Below, in pieces: positions 38,697 through 45,952 of a stretch of 64,000 nt of DNA (position 1 is its first letter; every line of letters starts with the position of its first letter). A program made the translations under genes and the position numbers. Where the stretch lies: NCBI GenBank assembly GCA_963835565.1, contig CAWIGY010000046.1, positions 1-64,000 on the forward strand, given 5' to 3'. Under the pieces are notes generated by a model. That model searched no databases and was not told where the DNA came from. It saw only the letters and a program-made list of their open reading frames with translations. Origin of the DNA: FEN-1139 sp963835565. GTDB lineage: Bacteria > Myxococcota_A > Polyangia > Polyangiales > Polyangiaceae.

Positions 38697-39056
38697 ATGC
38701 CCACGCCCGATGAGGTTCTAACGTCTATAGGGAACAGTTTGGTCAATGGAGGGTGCATTAAGTCTTTTGAAATACGGGATCATGTAACCAACAGGAAAGT
38801 TGAAGATCGACCAGACAGAACCCTTCATCTGACACTCAATGATGTGACTGGCCCTCCGCTCGTCATAAGAAGCCGCCATGATCGGGAACAGAGAGTCTTG
38901 ACTCTTACGGGAAATGCCTGCCCAGAAACTCAAGTTGATCTCATTGAACCTTGCAGGGGCTTTGACGTGAACAAGAAGCCAACCGTAGCCGTGAGCGCTG
39001 CAGTTCGGATCATTCTGGAACACTTCCAAAAGAACCTGGAAAGTAAGCCCGCCTAG
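38697..39056 (+). CDS. Island protein family, copy A (about 110 aa, unknown function)
   Basis: A 119-residue member of a family repeated in this island. Shared blocks are an N-terminal MPTPDEVLTSIGNSLVNGGC, a middle LHLTLNDVTGPPLVIRSRHD and RVLTLTGNACPETQVDLIEP, and a C-terminal VAVSAAVRIILEHFQ. The pattern suggests an alpha helix, a beta meander and a final helix. There is no signal peptide or membrane helix. I do not recognise a named family. The ATG at 38697 is preferred because it aligns with the starts of the other copies. Confidence 0.75.
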   Translation: MPTPDEVLTSIGNSLVNGGCIKSFEIRDHVTNRKVEDRPDRTLHLTLNDVTGPPLVIRSRHDREQRVLTLTGNACPETQVDLIEPCRGFDVNKKPTVAVSAAVRIILEHFQKNLESKPA

Positions 39057-39334
39057 AGGATGACTCGGTGCAAATGATCCTTGGTTTGGAAGTTACCTAT
39101 CCACCTGCAATGGTGGCCGACGAACAACTCCCTTGGGTTGATTTCCAGAAGAGACATTGGGGGCACTAGTCGTTCCAACCGAAGGCCCACGAGGAACTGA
39201 ATGGCCGGACTTCGCTGGCAGTTCTTGGCAGTGCTATTCATGTGGCTTGGACCGATTATTTTCCCGTCAATTTAGGCTGTCAGCGGTAAGTTGGAAAGGG
39301 TTGGCAGACTTGGTCTATCCCGATTTCGGCGGCA

Positions 39335-39369
39335 TTGACGGGCAGGCCTCGTGGGGGCAAGTCTATAAA
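39335..39369 (+). promoter_or_regulatory. Conserved TTGAC element, copy B
   Basis: TTGACGGGCAGGCCTCGTGG and then GGGCAAGTCTATAAA, directly abutting the ATG at 39370 (35 nt). TATAAA next to the start codon would fit a -10 box for a leaderless message, but its distance from TTGACG (23 nt between hexamers) is longer than the sigma70 optimum. Confidence 0.65.
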
Positions 39370-39705
39370 ATGCCCACGCCTATTGAGGTTCTAACGACCA
39401 TAGAAAATACCCTTGTCACGGAAGGGCACATCAAGGGATTTGAGCCTTCGAGCAGCAACATCAATCCACTTGACATGACCTTTAAGGTCTCACTCAACAA
39501 TGGCAGCAACCTGCTTCTAAAATGCCGTCACGAGCTGTACAACAACGTCTTGGTGTTCACGGAGGGGGCTTGCGTAGGAATGCAAGTTGAACTTAGGGAA
39601 AAGCCGAGGAAGACCATTGTAAAAGGAAGACACGTTGTACCTGTTGCAGCTGCAATAAGGAACCTTTCGGACTATTTCCAAAATTTAGAGCCAGTGCCCG
39701 CCTAA
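39370..39705 (+). CDS. Island protein family, copy B
   Basis: A 111-residue paralogue: MPTPIEVLTTIENTLVTEGH, then FKVSLNNGSNLLLKCRHE, VLVFTEGACVGMQVELREKP and VVPVAAAIRNLSDYFQN. The open frame runs 71 codons further upstream, but that stretch covers the conserved TTGAC element, and the family start is the ATG at 39370. The downstream flank resembles that after the 43.2-kb fragment (GATCTGGYGTACAAGCA). Function unknown. Confidence 0.75.
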   Translation: MPTPIEVLTTIENTLVTEGHIKGFEPSSSNINPLDMTFKVSLNNGSNLLLKCRHELYNNVLVFTEGACVGMQVELREKPRKTIVKGRHVVPVAAAIRNLSDYFQNLEPVPA

Positions 39706-39847
39706 GGCATGATCTGGCGTACAAGCACCGTTGCTTTGCAGGGGGCCATCCATCGGCAACGGTGCCAGTGGGTGGCTCTACAATTGGGCACCCCCAAGAA
39801 CATCAAGGCCGTTATAGTGGGTAACGTCCTCAATTGGGACACTCCCC

Positions 39848-39899
39848 CGCGTTGAAACCCCGCGCAATCCCTGACATATTCAGCTGGATCAGTTGAAGA
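39848..39899 (+). repeat. Intergenic direct repeat, copy 1
   Basis: A segment containing GTTGAAACCCCGCGCAATCC and CATATTCAGCTGGATCAGTT, repeated with substitutions at 40501-40553. It lies about 40 bp upstream of the TTGAC element of copy C. Confidence 0.7.
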
Positions 39900-39938
39900 G
39901 TCGGGCATGGGTTGGCCATTCGCGATTACCCTGGAGCG

Positions 39939-39974
39939 TTGACGGGCAGGCCCCGTAGGGGCAAGCCTTTGGGG
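39939..39974 (+). promoter_or_regulatory. Conserved TTGAC element, copy C
   Basis: TTGACGGGCAGGCCCCGTAG then GGGCAAGCCTTTGGGG, ending at the ATG at 39975 (36 nt). GCCCC-GTA-GGGGC can form a small hairpin. Confidence 0.7.
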
Positions 39975-40343
39975 ATGCCAAGAACGTCTAGCAAGGTTCT
40001 AAAGCCTGTGGAGGTTCTGAGGGCCATTGGGGGCGCCTTAGATAAGGAAGGGCATATCTTCGAGTATGAACTTCGGAACGATACCACCCTCAAGGAATCT
40101 GAAGTTCGCACTGACACCACACTTCTTTTCACACTCAACGATGCCAAACATACTCCGCAAACCATAAGAAGCAATCATGATCAGGAACACAATGTCCTGA
40201 TTCTCACAGGGGAGGGGTACCCAAGAACGCTAGTTGACCTTATTGAACCACACCGGAACTTCAGTCTGAAGGGAGAGTCAGCCGTAACCGTGGGAGTTGC
40301 AGTCCGAACAATCTTGGACCAATTGCAAGCTCACCTGGTGTGA
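39975..40343 (+). CDS. Island protein family, copy C
   Basis: A 122-residue paralogue with a short extra N-terminus (MPRTSSKVLKPVEVLRAIGG). It then has LLFTLNDAKHTPQTIRSNHD, VLILTGEGYPRTLVDLIEPH and VTVGVAVRTILDQLQ. It is closest to copy A in the middle (LTLND, IRSxHDxE, LVDLIEP). The start is set by alignment to the conserved upstream element. It is followed by the two-hairpin motif. Function unknown. Confidence 0.75.
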   Translation: MPRTSSKVLKPVEVLRAIGGALDKEGHIFEYELRNDTTLKESEVRTDTTLLFTLNDAKHTPQTIRSNHDQEHNVLILTGEGYPRTLVDLIEPHRNFSLKGESAVTVGVAVRTILDQLQAHLV

Positions 40344-40417
40344 CTGTGCGCATAGGCACCGATACTTTGAATGGGCCTCTGTCTGCAAATGGATTGCTAG
40401 TTGGTAGCCCTAAACAT

Positions 40418-40480
40418 CAAGCCTGCGGAGAGATGAGTTCCGACCGCGGGCTTGGAAAGACCGGTGTTTAGGAGTACCGG
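40418..40480 (+). other. Two-hairpin motif, copy 1 (candidate structured RNA)
   Basis: Stem 1 CAAGCCTGCGG (40418-40428) pairs with CCGCGGGCTTG (40444-40454) with one G-T pair. After the linker GAAAGA, stem 2 CCGGT (40461-40465) pairs with ACCGG (40476-40480). The flanks CATCAAG, CTTGGAAA and CCTC..TG.GAAC are shared with the copy at 43449, where the stems have different bases but still pair. Confidence 0.6.
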
Positions 40481-40500
40481 CCTCAATGAGAACTACTACC

Positions 40501-40553
40501 CCGTGTTGGAACTCCGTGCAATCTCACGCATATTCGGCTGGATCAGTTGAAGA
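40501..40553 (+). repeat. Intergenic direct repeat, copy 2
   Basis: Carries GTTGGAACTCCGTGCAATCT and CATATTCGGCTGGATCAGTT, matching 39848-39899 with scattered substitutions. No family gene follows this copy. Confidence 0.7.
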
Positions 40554-40840
40554 AAGCAGCTCGGGTTGGCTACCCATGTTCATCTTCGATTGGGTGCAGC
40601 CTGGACCTGAATTCAATCACGTGTCATGAAATCTGACACTACTTGCGCCGAAGCTCTATGGTGGATTGTGCCTAAAGCATGTATACTTACAGCAGGATTC
40701 GAACTTCTACCATCAACCGTTCAGTGTGGAGCTACCGCAAAAATATTGCATTAACATCTACTTGAACGGCTAGCTCCTGGGCGCTTGCAGCAGCTCGTGA
40801 AGCACCCACACCGTGTTAGCTGAACGAAAGGAGGGACGAC

Positions 40841-41299
40841 GTGCGTAACTTAAGTTCTCTGAGGATTGTACTTCCTCTCGTTGTTGCCGTGGTTGCTACA
40901 GGTTGCCACGGCTCAAGCGGTCCTTGTGACAACTGTGATGATGCCATCTTATTCCAATTCGAGCCGGCGATACAGGCCATTCAAGAAGTGGATATGATTG
41001 TTGTCGGAGACGACGCAAATTACACGGGAACTTATAGCCGGAGCAGGGAAACGGGACCGGTAAATCTGTACGCCGAAGGAGACTTGGACGATGCTGGAGT
41101 TTGGCATCTCCGTGTGTCCGGAGAAGTATTCTTCATTCAGTCAGGTTCATTGTCGGAGACCCCAGCTGTTTTCACTTACACGGTAACGGCAGACAGTAAA
41201 GTCGTTGGATCGGGCACCATAACACCGCAGTATCAATCCATTGCTTATTGCGGCCAAGTTTGTAAGAAAAGTCAGTTCACAATCCCAGTGACTCAATAA
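40841..41299 (+). CDS. Hypothetical lipoprotein
   Basis: A 152-residue lipoprotein. The GTG start has an excellent ribosome binding site (AAGGAGG). The signal IVLPLVVAVVATGCHGSSG has lipobox ATGC, followed by CDNCDD. The mature domain looks all-beta (VDMIVVGDDANYTGTYSRSR, VWHLRVSGEVFFIQSG, FTYTVTADSKVVGSGTI) with a C-terminal CGQVC pair. The family is not recognised. It lies within the paralogue array, in the same orientation. Confidence 0.8.
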   Translation: MRNLSSLRIVLPLVVAVVATGCHGSSGPCDNCDDAILFQFEPAIQAIQEVDMIVVGDDANYTGTYSRSRETGPVNLYAEGDLDDAGVWHLRVSGEVFFIQSGSLSETPAVFTYTVTADSKVVGSGTITPQYQSIAYCGQVCKKSQFTIPVTQ

Positions 41300-41380
41300 A
41301 GCAAGATGCCGCCGACTCAGATTTCTAACTACCTGCCGTGAAGTCTTGTTCGAGCGGCTCCTCCACGATTCGCGGGAACA

Positions 41381-41416
41381 TTGACGGGCAGGCCCCGTAG
41401 GGGCAAGCCTTTAGAA
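41381..41416 (+). promoter_or_regulatory. Conserved TTGAC element, copy D
   Basis: TTGACGGGCAGGCCCCGTAG then GGGCAAGCCTTTAGAA (36 nt), identical to copy C over the first 32 bases. It precedes the IS-disrupted family member. Confidence 0.7.
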
Positions 41417-41441
41417 ATGCATACACCTGACGAGGTTCTAA

Positions 41442-42884
41442 CACTACTGCCGAAAAGTTTGGAGTCATTGGGGTGTACTCGAGACGACCGACTCGTCTGA
41501 GGTGCAGGCGCGGCGATGCAACTCGTGACAGAGGGGGCAGCGTGGCAACCAGCGAACGAGCGCGCGGGCGATCGCGAGTCGGAATGTAATGAACGAATCG
41601 GCGAAGTGTCTCTCAGGCCGCGAGAGGGAACGCGTCAGCTCCACCTTTGCTTCTGGCCGAGGGGGGAAAAGCGCGGGCTTTCTCCGCGACAATGAAGGCA
41701 TAGCAGCAGATGACGACCGATACGTGATGGTGCCATCCGTGCCACGACCGCCCCTCGAAGTGGTCGAGTCCCAGTTCACCCTTGAGATCTTCGTACATCC
41801 GTTCTGTGCGCCAGCGCTCTTTGATGATGCGGACGTTTTGCTTGTGACTCATGCGGCGCGGCAGTGTTGTAAGATAGAACTTGGTTGCTTGCTCGTCGTC
41901 CAATGGCCACTCGACAACGAGCCACTGCTCCTCTCGCTCATCGATCGGTGTGCCGTCATCGTGGGTCGTCTTGACGCGACTGAAAGAGAAGCGTCCCCAA
42001 AGTGTGCCCTGGGTTCCTTCGCGCCAGCGAAGTTTGCGACGCTTGCGGTGCGGGATGGTTCGAGCCAAATCTCGCACGCTCATCGGCTTGCCGAGCCGAC
42101 CGTTAGCGCGGATGCGACGAACCTTCGTCGTCGAGTGGATACCAACTGCGTAATCGAAGCCAAGCTTTCGCACCGTGGCGCGAAACTCACACGACTCGCC
42201 GTAGCCGCTGTCAGCAAGAATGACTTCACCCGGTACTTTGGCGCGTGCGGCGCGTTGGATCATGCCCAACGCCAGCTCGACCTTGGTTTTGAACTGCACG
42301 TCGCCCGGGATGCGGGCCTGCTCGCAACGTGCCGGATCGCTGGTCCAACTTTCCGGCAAATACAGCTCGAAGTCGATGGGCGCGTGCTGCGTCGCAGTGG
42401 CAATCTCAAGACTCACTCCAATCTGGCAGTTGGCGATCTTTCCAGCTGACCCCGTGTACTGTCTCTGCACCCCAACCGAGTGGGTCCCCTGCTTGAGAAA
42501 GCCCGTATCGTCGATGACCCAGGTCGTCACCGGCTCTTGCTCAGCCAACACCTCGCAGATGTAACGCGTGGCCTCCAGCCGCACCTGCTCGTCGCTCCAC
42601 TCGCTGTGTCCAACGAAGTGCAGCAATTTGTCGTGCATTTTCTTGGTCAGCCCGGGATCGGGGCACGCCAGTGCGGCAATCGGCTCCACGCTCTTGCGCG
42701 CCGATTCCCCCAGGATGCCAAAGGCATAAATAGCGAAGGATTCCCGCTTCCTGTGGTCCTTCAAACGGGTACCGAGACGGTTGAGGTACTGCTGGAGTCG
42801 GGCGGTGGCAAATTCATCCAAATCTTGGGCCATATCGCCCCATCGCACGAAATTTGACCCATGGAAAAGTTTTCGGCAGTAGTG
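41442..42884. mobile_element. IS701-family insertion sequence with CTAA target duplication
   Basis: A 1,443-bp element with 15-bp perfect terminal inverted repeats (CACTACTGCCGAAAA at 41442 and its complement ending at 42884). It is flanked by direct repeats CTAA at 41438-41441 and 42885-42888. A 4-bp YTAR target is the known preference of IS701. It carries one transposase gene on the minus strand and looks intact. Confidence 0.92.
41613..42833 (-). CDS. IS701-family transposase
   Basis: A DDE transposase of 406 residues. The N-terminal domain includes FAIYAFGILGESARKSVEPIAA and the HDKLLHFVGHSEWSD block. The first Asp pair is in TTWVIDDTGFLKQG, the second Asp in GEVILADSGYGES, and the Glu region follows KERWRTERMYEDLKGELGLDHFEGR. 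The ATG at 42833 follows a purine-rich stretch and is preferred to the GTG 15 bases upstream. The frame is intact and the element has both ends, so it may be active. Confidence 0.92.
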   Translation of the reverse strand: MAQDLDEFATARLQQYLNRLGTRLKDHRKRESFAIYAFGILGESARKSVEPIAALACPDPGLTKKMHDKLLHFVGHSEWSDEQVRLEATRYICEVLAEQEPVTTWVIDDTGFLKQGTHSVGVQRQYTGSAGKIANCQIGVSLEIATATQHAPIDFELYLPESWTSDPARCEQARIPGDVQFKTKVELALGMIQRAARAKVPGEVILADSGYGESCEFRATVRKLGFDYAVGIHSTTKVRRIRANGRLGKPMSVRDLARTIPHRKRRKLRWREGTQGTLWGRFSFSRVKTTHDDGTPIDEREEQWLVVEWPLDDEQATKFYLTTLPRRMSHKQNVRIIKERWRTERMYEDLKGELGLDHFEGRSWHGWHHHVSVVICCYAFIVAEKARAFPPSARSKGGADAFPLAA

Positions 42885-42928
42885 CTAACTGCTCTTGGGG
42901 ACGCCCTACTCAATGCTGGGTGCATCAA

Positions 42929-43162
42929 ATGACCCAATTAGCGATTCTTTTCGTAGGTTTGTTATCGACAACCGGAATTGTTGCCTGCAGTAGCGGCAGC
43001 GGGAGTACTCCTGCCGCTGGAGGGCACACTGGAACCGGTGGCTCCACGGGCATGACGGGTTCGGAGACTGTAGGGGGTGGCGTGAGCCCCAGCGGTGGAG
43101 CAACCACCGCTGGAGGTACCCACACCACGGGTGGAGCCTCAAGCACCGGTGGTTCTGCTTAG
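42929..43162 (+). CDS. Short Gly/Thr-rich lipoprotein
   Basis: A 77-residue lipoprotein: signal LFVGLLSTTGIVACSSGSG with lipobox IVAC, then a low-complexity tail of GGx(T/S) units (HTGTGGSTGMTG, GGATTAGGTHTTGGASSTGG). The ATG overlaps the TGA of the broken family gene (ATGA), so it could be translated by coupling from that gene's promoter element. It has no globular domain and may be just the anchor part of a longer lipoprotein. It occupies the place of the missing middle of copy D. Confidence 0.65.
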   Translation: MTQLAILFVGLLSTTGIVACSSGSGSTPAAGGHTGTGGSTGMTGSETVGGGVSPSGGATTAGGTHTTGGASSTGGSA

Positions 43163-43217
43163 AACCCACTCGTCGAGAAACCAGGACTGATTGACCGTAG
43201 TCGCCTAACGGGACCAA

Positions 43218-43352
43218 TGCAGAATTCTGGTTGATCTTGCCGAGAAGTATCGGCATTCGAGCATAGATCCTGAGCAAGTTCTAACGGTAGAAGTTGCAGT
43301 TCAGAAAGTCTTGAGCCACTATCGAAGTTACTCAAGCTTGAACCGTATCTAG
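43218..43352 (+). pseudogene. Island protein family, copy D, 3' fragment
   Basis: The frame reads CRILVDLAEKYRHSSIDPEQ, then VLTVEVAVQKVLSHYRSY and stops at TAG 43350-43352. This matches the family C-terminus (QVDLIEP, then VAVSAAVRIILEHF). An in-frame TAA at 43206 blocks any upstream extension. Together with the 5' part it shows one gene interrupted by the lipoprotein ORF. Confidence 0.7.
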
Positions 43353-44019
43353 TGAATGATCTGGTGTACAAGCAGGCGAAGTTTGGAAGGGAACCATTGG
43401 TAACGGTGTCAGTGGGTGGTTCAATCCGGTAAACATCCTCAGAGACATCAAGACCGCAGGCAAAGGGGTGGATGACCGCGGTCTTGGAAAAGGCTAGCGG
43501 GGAACTAGCCTCGGTGGGAACATAGCACTGGTTTGGTCTTCCAGCTATTTTTCGACGTACACTTACACATAGGGCCAAGTAGCATGGCCCGGAAATGCCC
43601 AAGAAAAGGCACGAGCATCCCGAGCTATACTCTCACCGGTTCATTCGGCTCGTTTCCTCATGGCCCAACCTTTTGCTCCCATGAACAAGGGAAGGTACCC
43701 CGCACCAACTACGAGGCCTATCCAAGGTTTAGAGGTTCAATGAATACCGCTGGCATACAGGCGGCAAGTTGATCTGCTCAGTCGGTGGCACTGGGTAGCG
43801 CTGGATTCGAGTGGCATCATGTAAGTCGATGGAGTCATGCGATCGTCAACTTTCGATCTGAGTTCATTGCCAGGCTTAGGAGTCATAACAAACTGGCCGA
43901 ATTTCCCACCGGAACATCGACGAGAATGCTGGGGGCACAGGGACCGATTCCAGGGTACAATCCCCTCAAGTCTGCTGCTTTGATTGGTGCTGAAATGCGG
44001 TGGGCTGAGGAGCCGATCC
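43353..44019. other. Intergenic with second two-hairpin motif
   Basis: No gene supported. The first 150 bp match the downstream flank of copy B (GATCTGGTGTACAAGCA, GGTAACGGTG, CAGTGGGTGG) and include the hairpins at 43449-43511. Nothing recognised beyond about 43530. Confidence 0.4.
43449..43511 (+). other. Two-hairpin motif, copy 2 (candidate structured RNA)
   Basis: Stem 1 CAAGACCGC (43449-43457) pairs with GCGGTCTTG (43478-43486). Stem 2 AGGCTAG (43491-43497) pairs with CTAGCCT (43505-43511) around a 7-nt loop. The linker and flanks are shared with the motif at 40418 while the paired positions differ, so pairing rather than sequence is conserved. Confidence 0.6.
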
Positions 44020-44727
44020 ATGGACAAGCGATGGTACCCCGCAGCAGTTTCAGCAATTCTTATTGGATGTGGAGGATCTTCATTTGAAAGTGGGGGCGCG
44101 GGTGGGAAGACCAGTATTGACGCTGGTGCGCCGGCAACGGGAGGCCTAACGGCGCTAGGTGGTGGGGCTGCGTCAGGTGGTATGGAGGGAACTGGAGGGG
44201 CCAGCGAAAATGGTGGAACGAAGGGCGCAAAAGGAGGTTCTTCCAACGCTGGTGGGACTAAGGCTACGACTGCAGGTACTTCAAGCACCGGCGGGTCAAA
44301 TGCTGTAACAGGAGGTGCTTCTAGCAATGGTGGGACATCGTCTGTAGCTGGGGGTACTAGCAGCACCGGTGGAACAATGTCTGCAAGGGGCGGTGCTTCC
44401 TCCAGCACGGGTGGAATAAAGGCTGCAAATGGAGGTGCCTCCAGCACCGGCGGCACAAGGTCTGTAACAGCAGGAGCTTCCAGCACTGGTGGGACTAAAG
44501 CCACAAATGGAGGTGCCACCAACGCTGGCGGGACAAGTGGTGGGACGAGGGCTACAACGGGGGGTGCATTGTCTGCGGGTGGCATAGCTCCAGTTTATGG
44601 TTCGCTCCCTGTCCTCTATGGTGTACTTCCTGTTGCAGGAACTACCTCTAGTAGTGGAGCAAACCCCACGGGTGGCGGCCTGGCTACGGGCTCAATTGAC
44701 GCAGGTTTTCCCACCGGTGGCACTTGA
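44020..44727 (+). CDS. Repetitive Gly/Ser/Thr-rich lipoprotein
   Basis: A 235-residue lipoprotein. The signal is short (RWYPAAVSAILIGCGGSS, lipobox LIGC). Almost the whole mature part is made of about 11-12-residue units of the form GGASSTGGTKAT, roughly 14 in number. It ends with a different tail (YGSLPVLYGVLPVAG) and another Gly-rich stretch. No folded domain is seen. It may act as a flexible surface spacer or brush. The ATG at 44020 is taken because it starts the signal peptide. Confidence 0.75.
   Translation: MDKRWYPAAVSAILIGCGGSSFESGGAGGKTSIDAGAPATGGLTALGGGAASGGMEGTGGASENGGTKGAKGGSSNAGGTKATTAGTSSTGGSNAVTGGASSNGGTSSVAGGTSSTGGTMSARGGASSSTGGIKAANGGASSTGGTRSVTAGASSTGGTKATNGGATNAGGTSGGTRATTGGALSAGGIAPVYGSLPVLYGVLPVAGTTSSSGANPTGGGLATGSIDAGFPTGGT
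44140..44570 (+). repeat. Coding minisatellite (33-36 bp units)
   Basis: Imperfect tandem units with core GG(T/A)GC(T/C)TCCAGCACNGGTGG. Unit length stays a multiple of three, so the Gly-rich reading frame is kept. Confidence 0.75.
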
Positions 44728-45084
44728 TGTTTAGGTGGTATAGGAGCTGTCTTCGGCGTCATTAGCTCAACTGTTCTGAACTGGCATGTTGGGACGTGAG
44801 GAGCAGCAAGCTGCTTTCGGCTGTTGAGTACCGCAATTAGCTCCCTGATCACAGTCACTGAGATTCACAGCGCACTGGTAGCCACGAAAACTATGACGGA
44901 GTACCACGACCTCTGGAGAACTTCCTGAGCTTGCCCTCGAGAGCTTGATTACACGATCTCAGGTGCCGATGATGGCCGTCGGTTCCAATCCAAATCATAA
45001 TCATGTGTTCGGGAGCTTTTTGGAAGTTCAAGCTCCTTTTACGTGGTCTCTGAAGACTTCGCGGACAGCCTTCGAAGGCACCGA
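44728..45084. other. Gene-free stretch
   Basis: No supported gene, repeat or RNA seen between the two lipoprotein genes. Confidence 0.4.
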
Positions 45085-45480
45085 ATGGCTTCTGTGCTAT
45101 TCTTGGTCATTATGCTTCGATGGCTCCTCCTTCTTAGCCCGTTCGTTCTTGCCTGCTCATCAGGCTCCGGAGTAGGTAATTGTGGGTACCCGACCCGATG
45201 TGTATCCCGTGAGCTGGCCTGGTGCGGGGCACTAGGACATGCCGGGGTCGATCTTGTCGATGCTGAGGCATTGGATGGCGGACTATCCTGTCAGTTCCTG
45301 GGTCAAGGCGGTGCAATATTCGTCCCATATGATGCAGGAGATTCAGTGGGGTGCCCGACGACGGAACAACTGGGCGGTTTCTTAAACGGTGAATACGTTT
45401 ATGGGAACGACGCCGGAACTCAGCAAGGCGACCAATGTTGCTATTTGGTGGGTAGTGGAGGTGGAGAATCTGTATGCTGA
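45085..45480 (+). CDS. Cys-containing hypothetical lipoprotein
   Basis: A 131-residue lipoprotein with signal VIMLRWLLLLSPFVLACSSG (lipobox VLAC). The mature part has eight cysteines (NCGYPTRCVSRELAWCG, LSCQFLG, VGCPTTEQ, QCCYLVG, a terminal C) and Asp/Gly-rich loops. The family is not recognised. Both a GTG at 45043 and the ATG at 45085 are open; the ATG gives a normal signal peptide. Confidence 0.7.
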   Translation: MASVLFLVIMLRWLLLLSPFVLACSSGSGVGNCGYPTRCVSRELAWCGALGHAGVDLVDAEALDGGLSCQFLGQGGAIFVPYDAGDSVGCPTTEQLGGFLNGEYVYGNDAGTQQGDQCCYLVGSGGGESVC

Positions 45481-45703
45481 AGGTTGCTGACCGTCCCCAT
45501 CCAAATCCTAATGATTGGCGCCCAAGGACAAATGGAGTCCTTGGTCACAGCAATCTAACCCTTTGACCTCACACAAGAAAGTCGCCGAAAACTCGGTATA
45601 TACGCGGTCCCAGCCGCCACTTCTCATGTCATTCCCGCCTGAATTGAAATTTTAGGCTTCTGACCCGGCACGGTCGATAGTCCTTCAATATCTTTCAAAT
45701 TGC

Positions 45704-45952
45704 ATGTCCCTCGAACTTGTAGATGTTGGTATCGCCTTAAGCTCCCCGGTTCGCGTTGATATGCTCCATGCCATGGGCTCAGGTCCAATCACGATGAAAG
45801 CCCTCGGTTATGCAGCTAGGGCAACACCTTCGGCCATCAGCTATCACATCAGCAAACTTCTCGAAGCCGGACTTGTTGAAGTAAATCCTTATGGAAATCT
45901 TCGGCTGGTTAATTTGAGAGCCAAGGAGCTGCGGTTGATTCTGGCACCGTAG
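45704..45952 (+). CDS. ArsR-type winged-helix regulator
   Basis: An 82-residue protein that is essentially one winged helix-turn-helix: IALSSPVRVDMLHAMGSGPI, TMKALGYAARATPSAISYHI (recognition helix), SKLLEAGLVEVNPYGNLRLV (wing) and a short end. The start of the fold (SSPVRVDML) matches the ArsR/SmtB pattern. No metal-binding Cys/His set is evident, so it may sense something else or act as a simple repressor. It stands alone between unrelated small genes. Confidence 0.75.
   Translation: MSLELVDVGIALSSPVRVDMLHAMGSGPITMKALGYAARATPSAISYHISKLLEAGLVEVNPYGNLRLVNLRAKELRLILAP

Larger units (their letters stand above)
40344..40840. other. Intergenic with conserved hairpins and repeat
   Basis: No gene. 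It holds the two-hairpin motif (40418-40480) and the second copy of the intergenic repeat (40501-40553). A family member may once have followed the repeat, as in the 39.9-kb arrangement, but no coding remnant is recognisable. Confidence 0.45.
41417..42932 (+). pseudogene. Island protein family, copy D, 5' part split by IS701-type element
   Basis: Codons MHTPDEVL end at CTAA (41438-41441), where the insertion sequence begins. After the element a second CTAA (42885-42888) continues with TALGDALLNAGCIK and a TGA at 42930-42932. Removing the element and one CTAA restores a perfect family N-terminus. The frame then stops because the middle of the gene has been replaced by a lipoprotein ORF whose ATG overlaps this TGA. 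The 3' end of the gene survives at 43218-43352. Confidence 0.8.

Noticed and set aside
38697..43352. Integron-like cassette array with attC sites
   Set aside because: Small same-strand ORFs with hairpins resemble cassettes, but I found no RYYYAAC/GTTRRRY site pairs bracketing the genes and no IntI-type integrase; the integrase at 4.0 kb is a tRNA-targeting type.
44140..44570. Regularly spaced repeats that might be a CRISPR array
   Set aside because: The repeat is in frame throughout and encodes Gly-Ser-Thr units; there are no unique spacers of constant length and no cas genes.
43737..44585. Minus-strand ORF of 282 codons rich in Pro, Val and Ala
   Set aside because: It is the exact antisense of the Gly-rich repeat lipoprotein; the repeat composition keeps several frames open.
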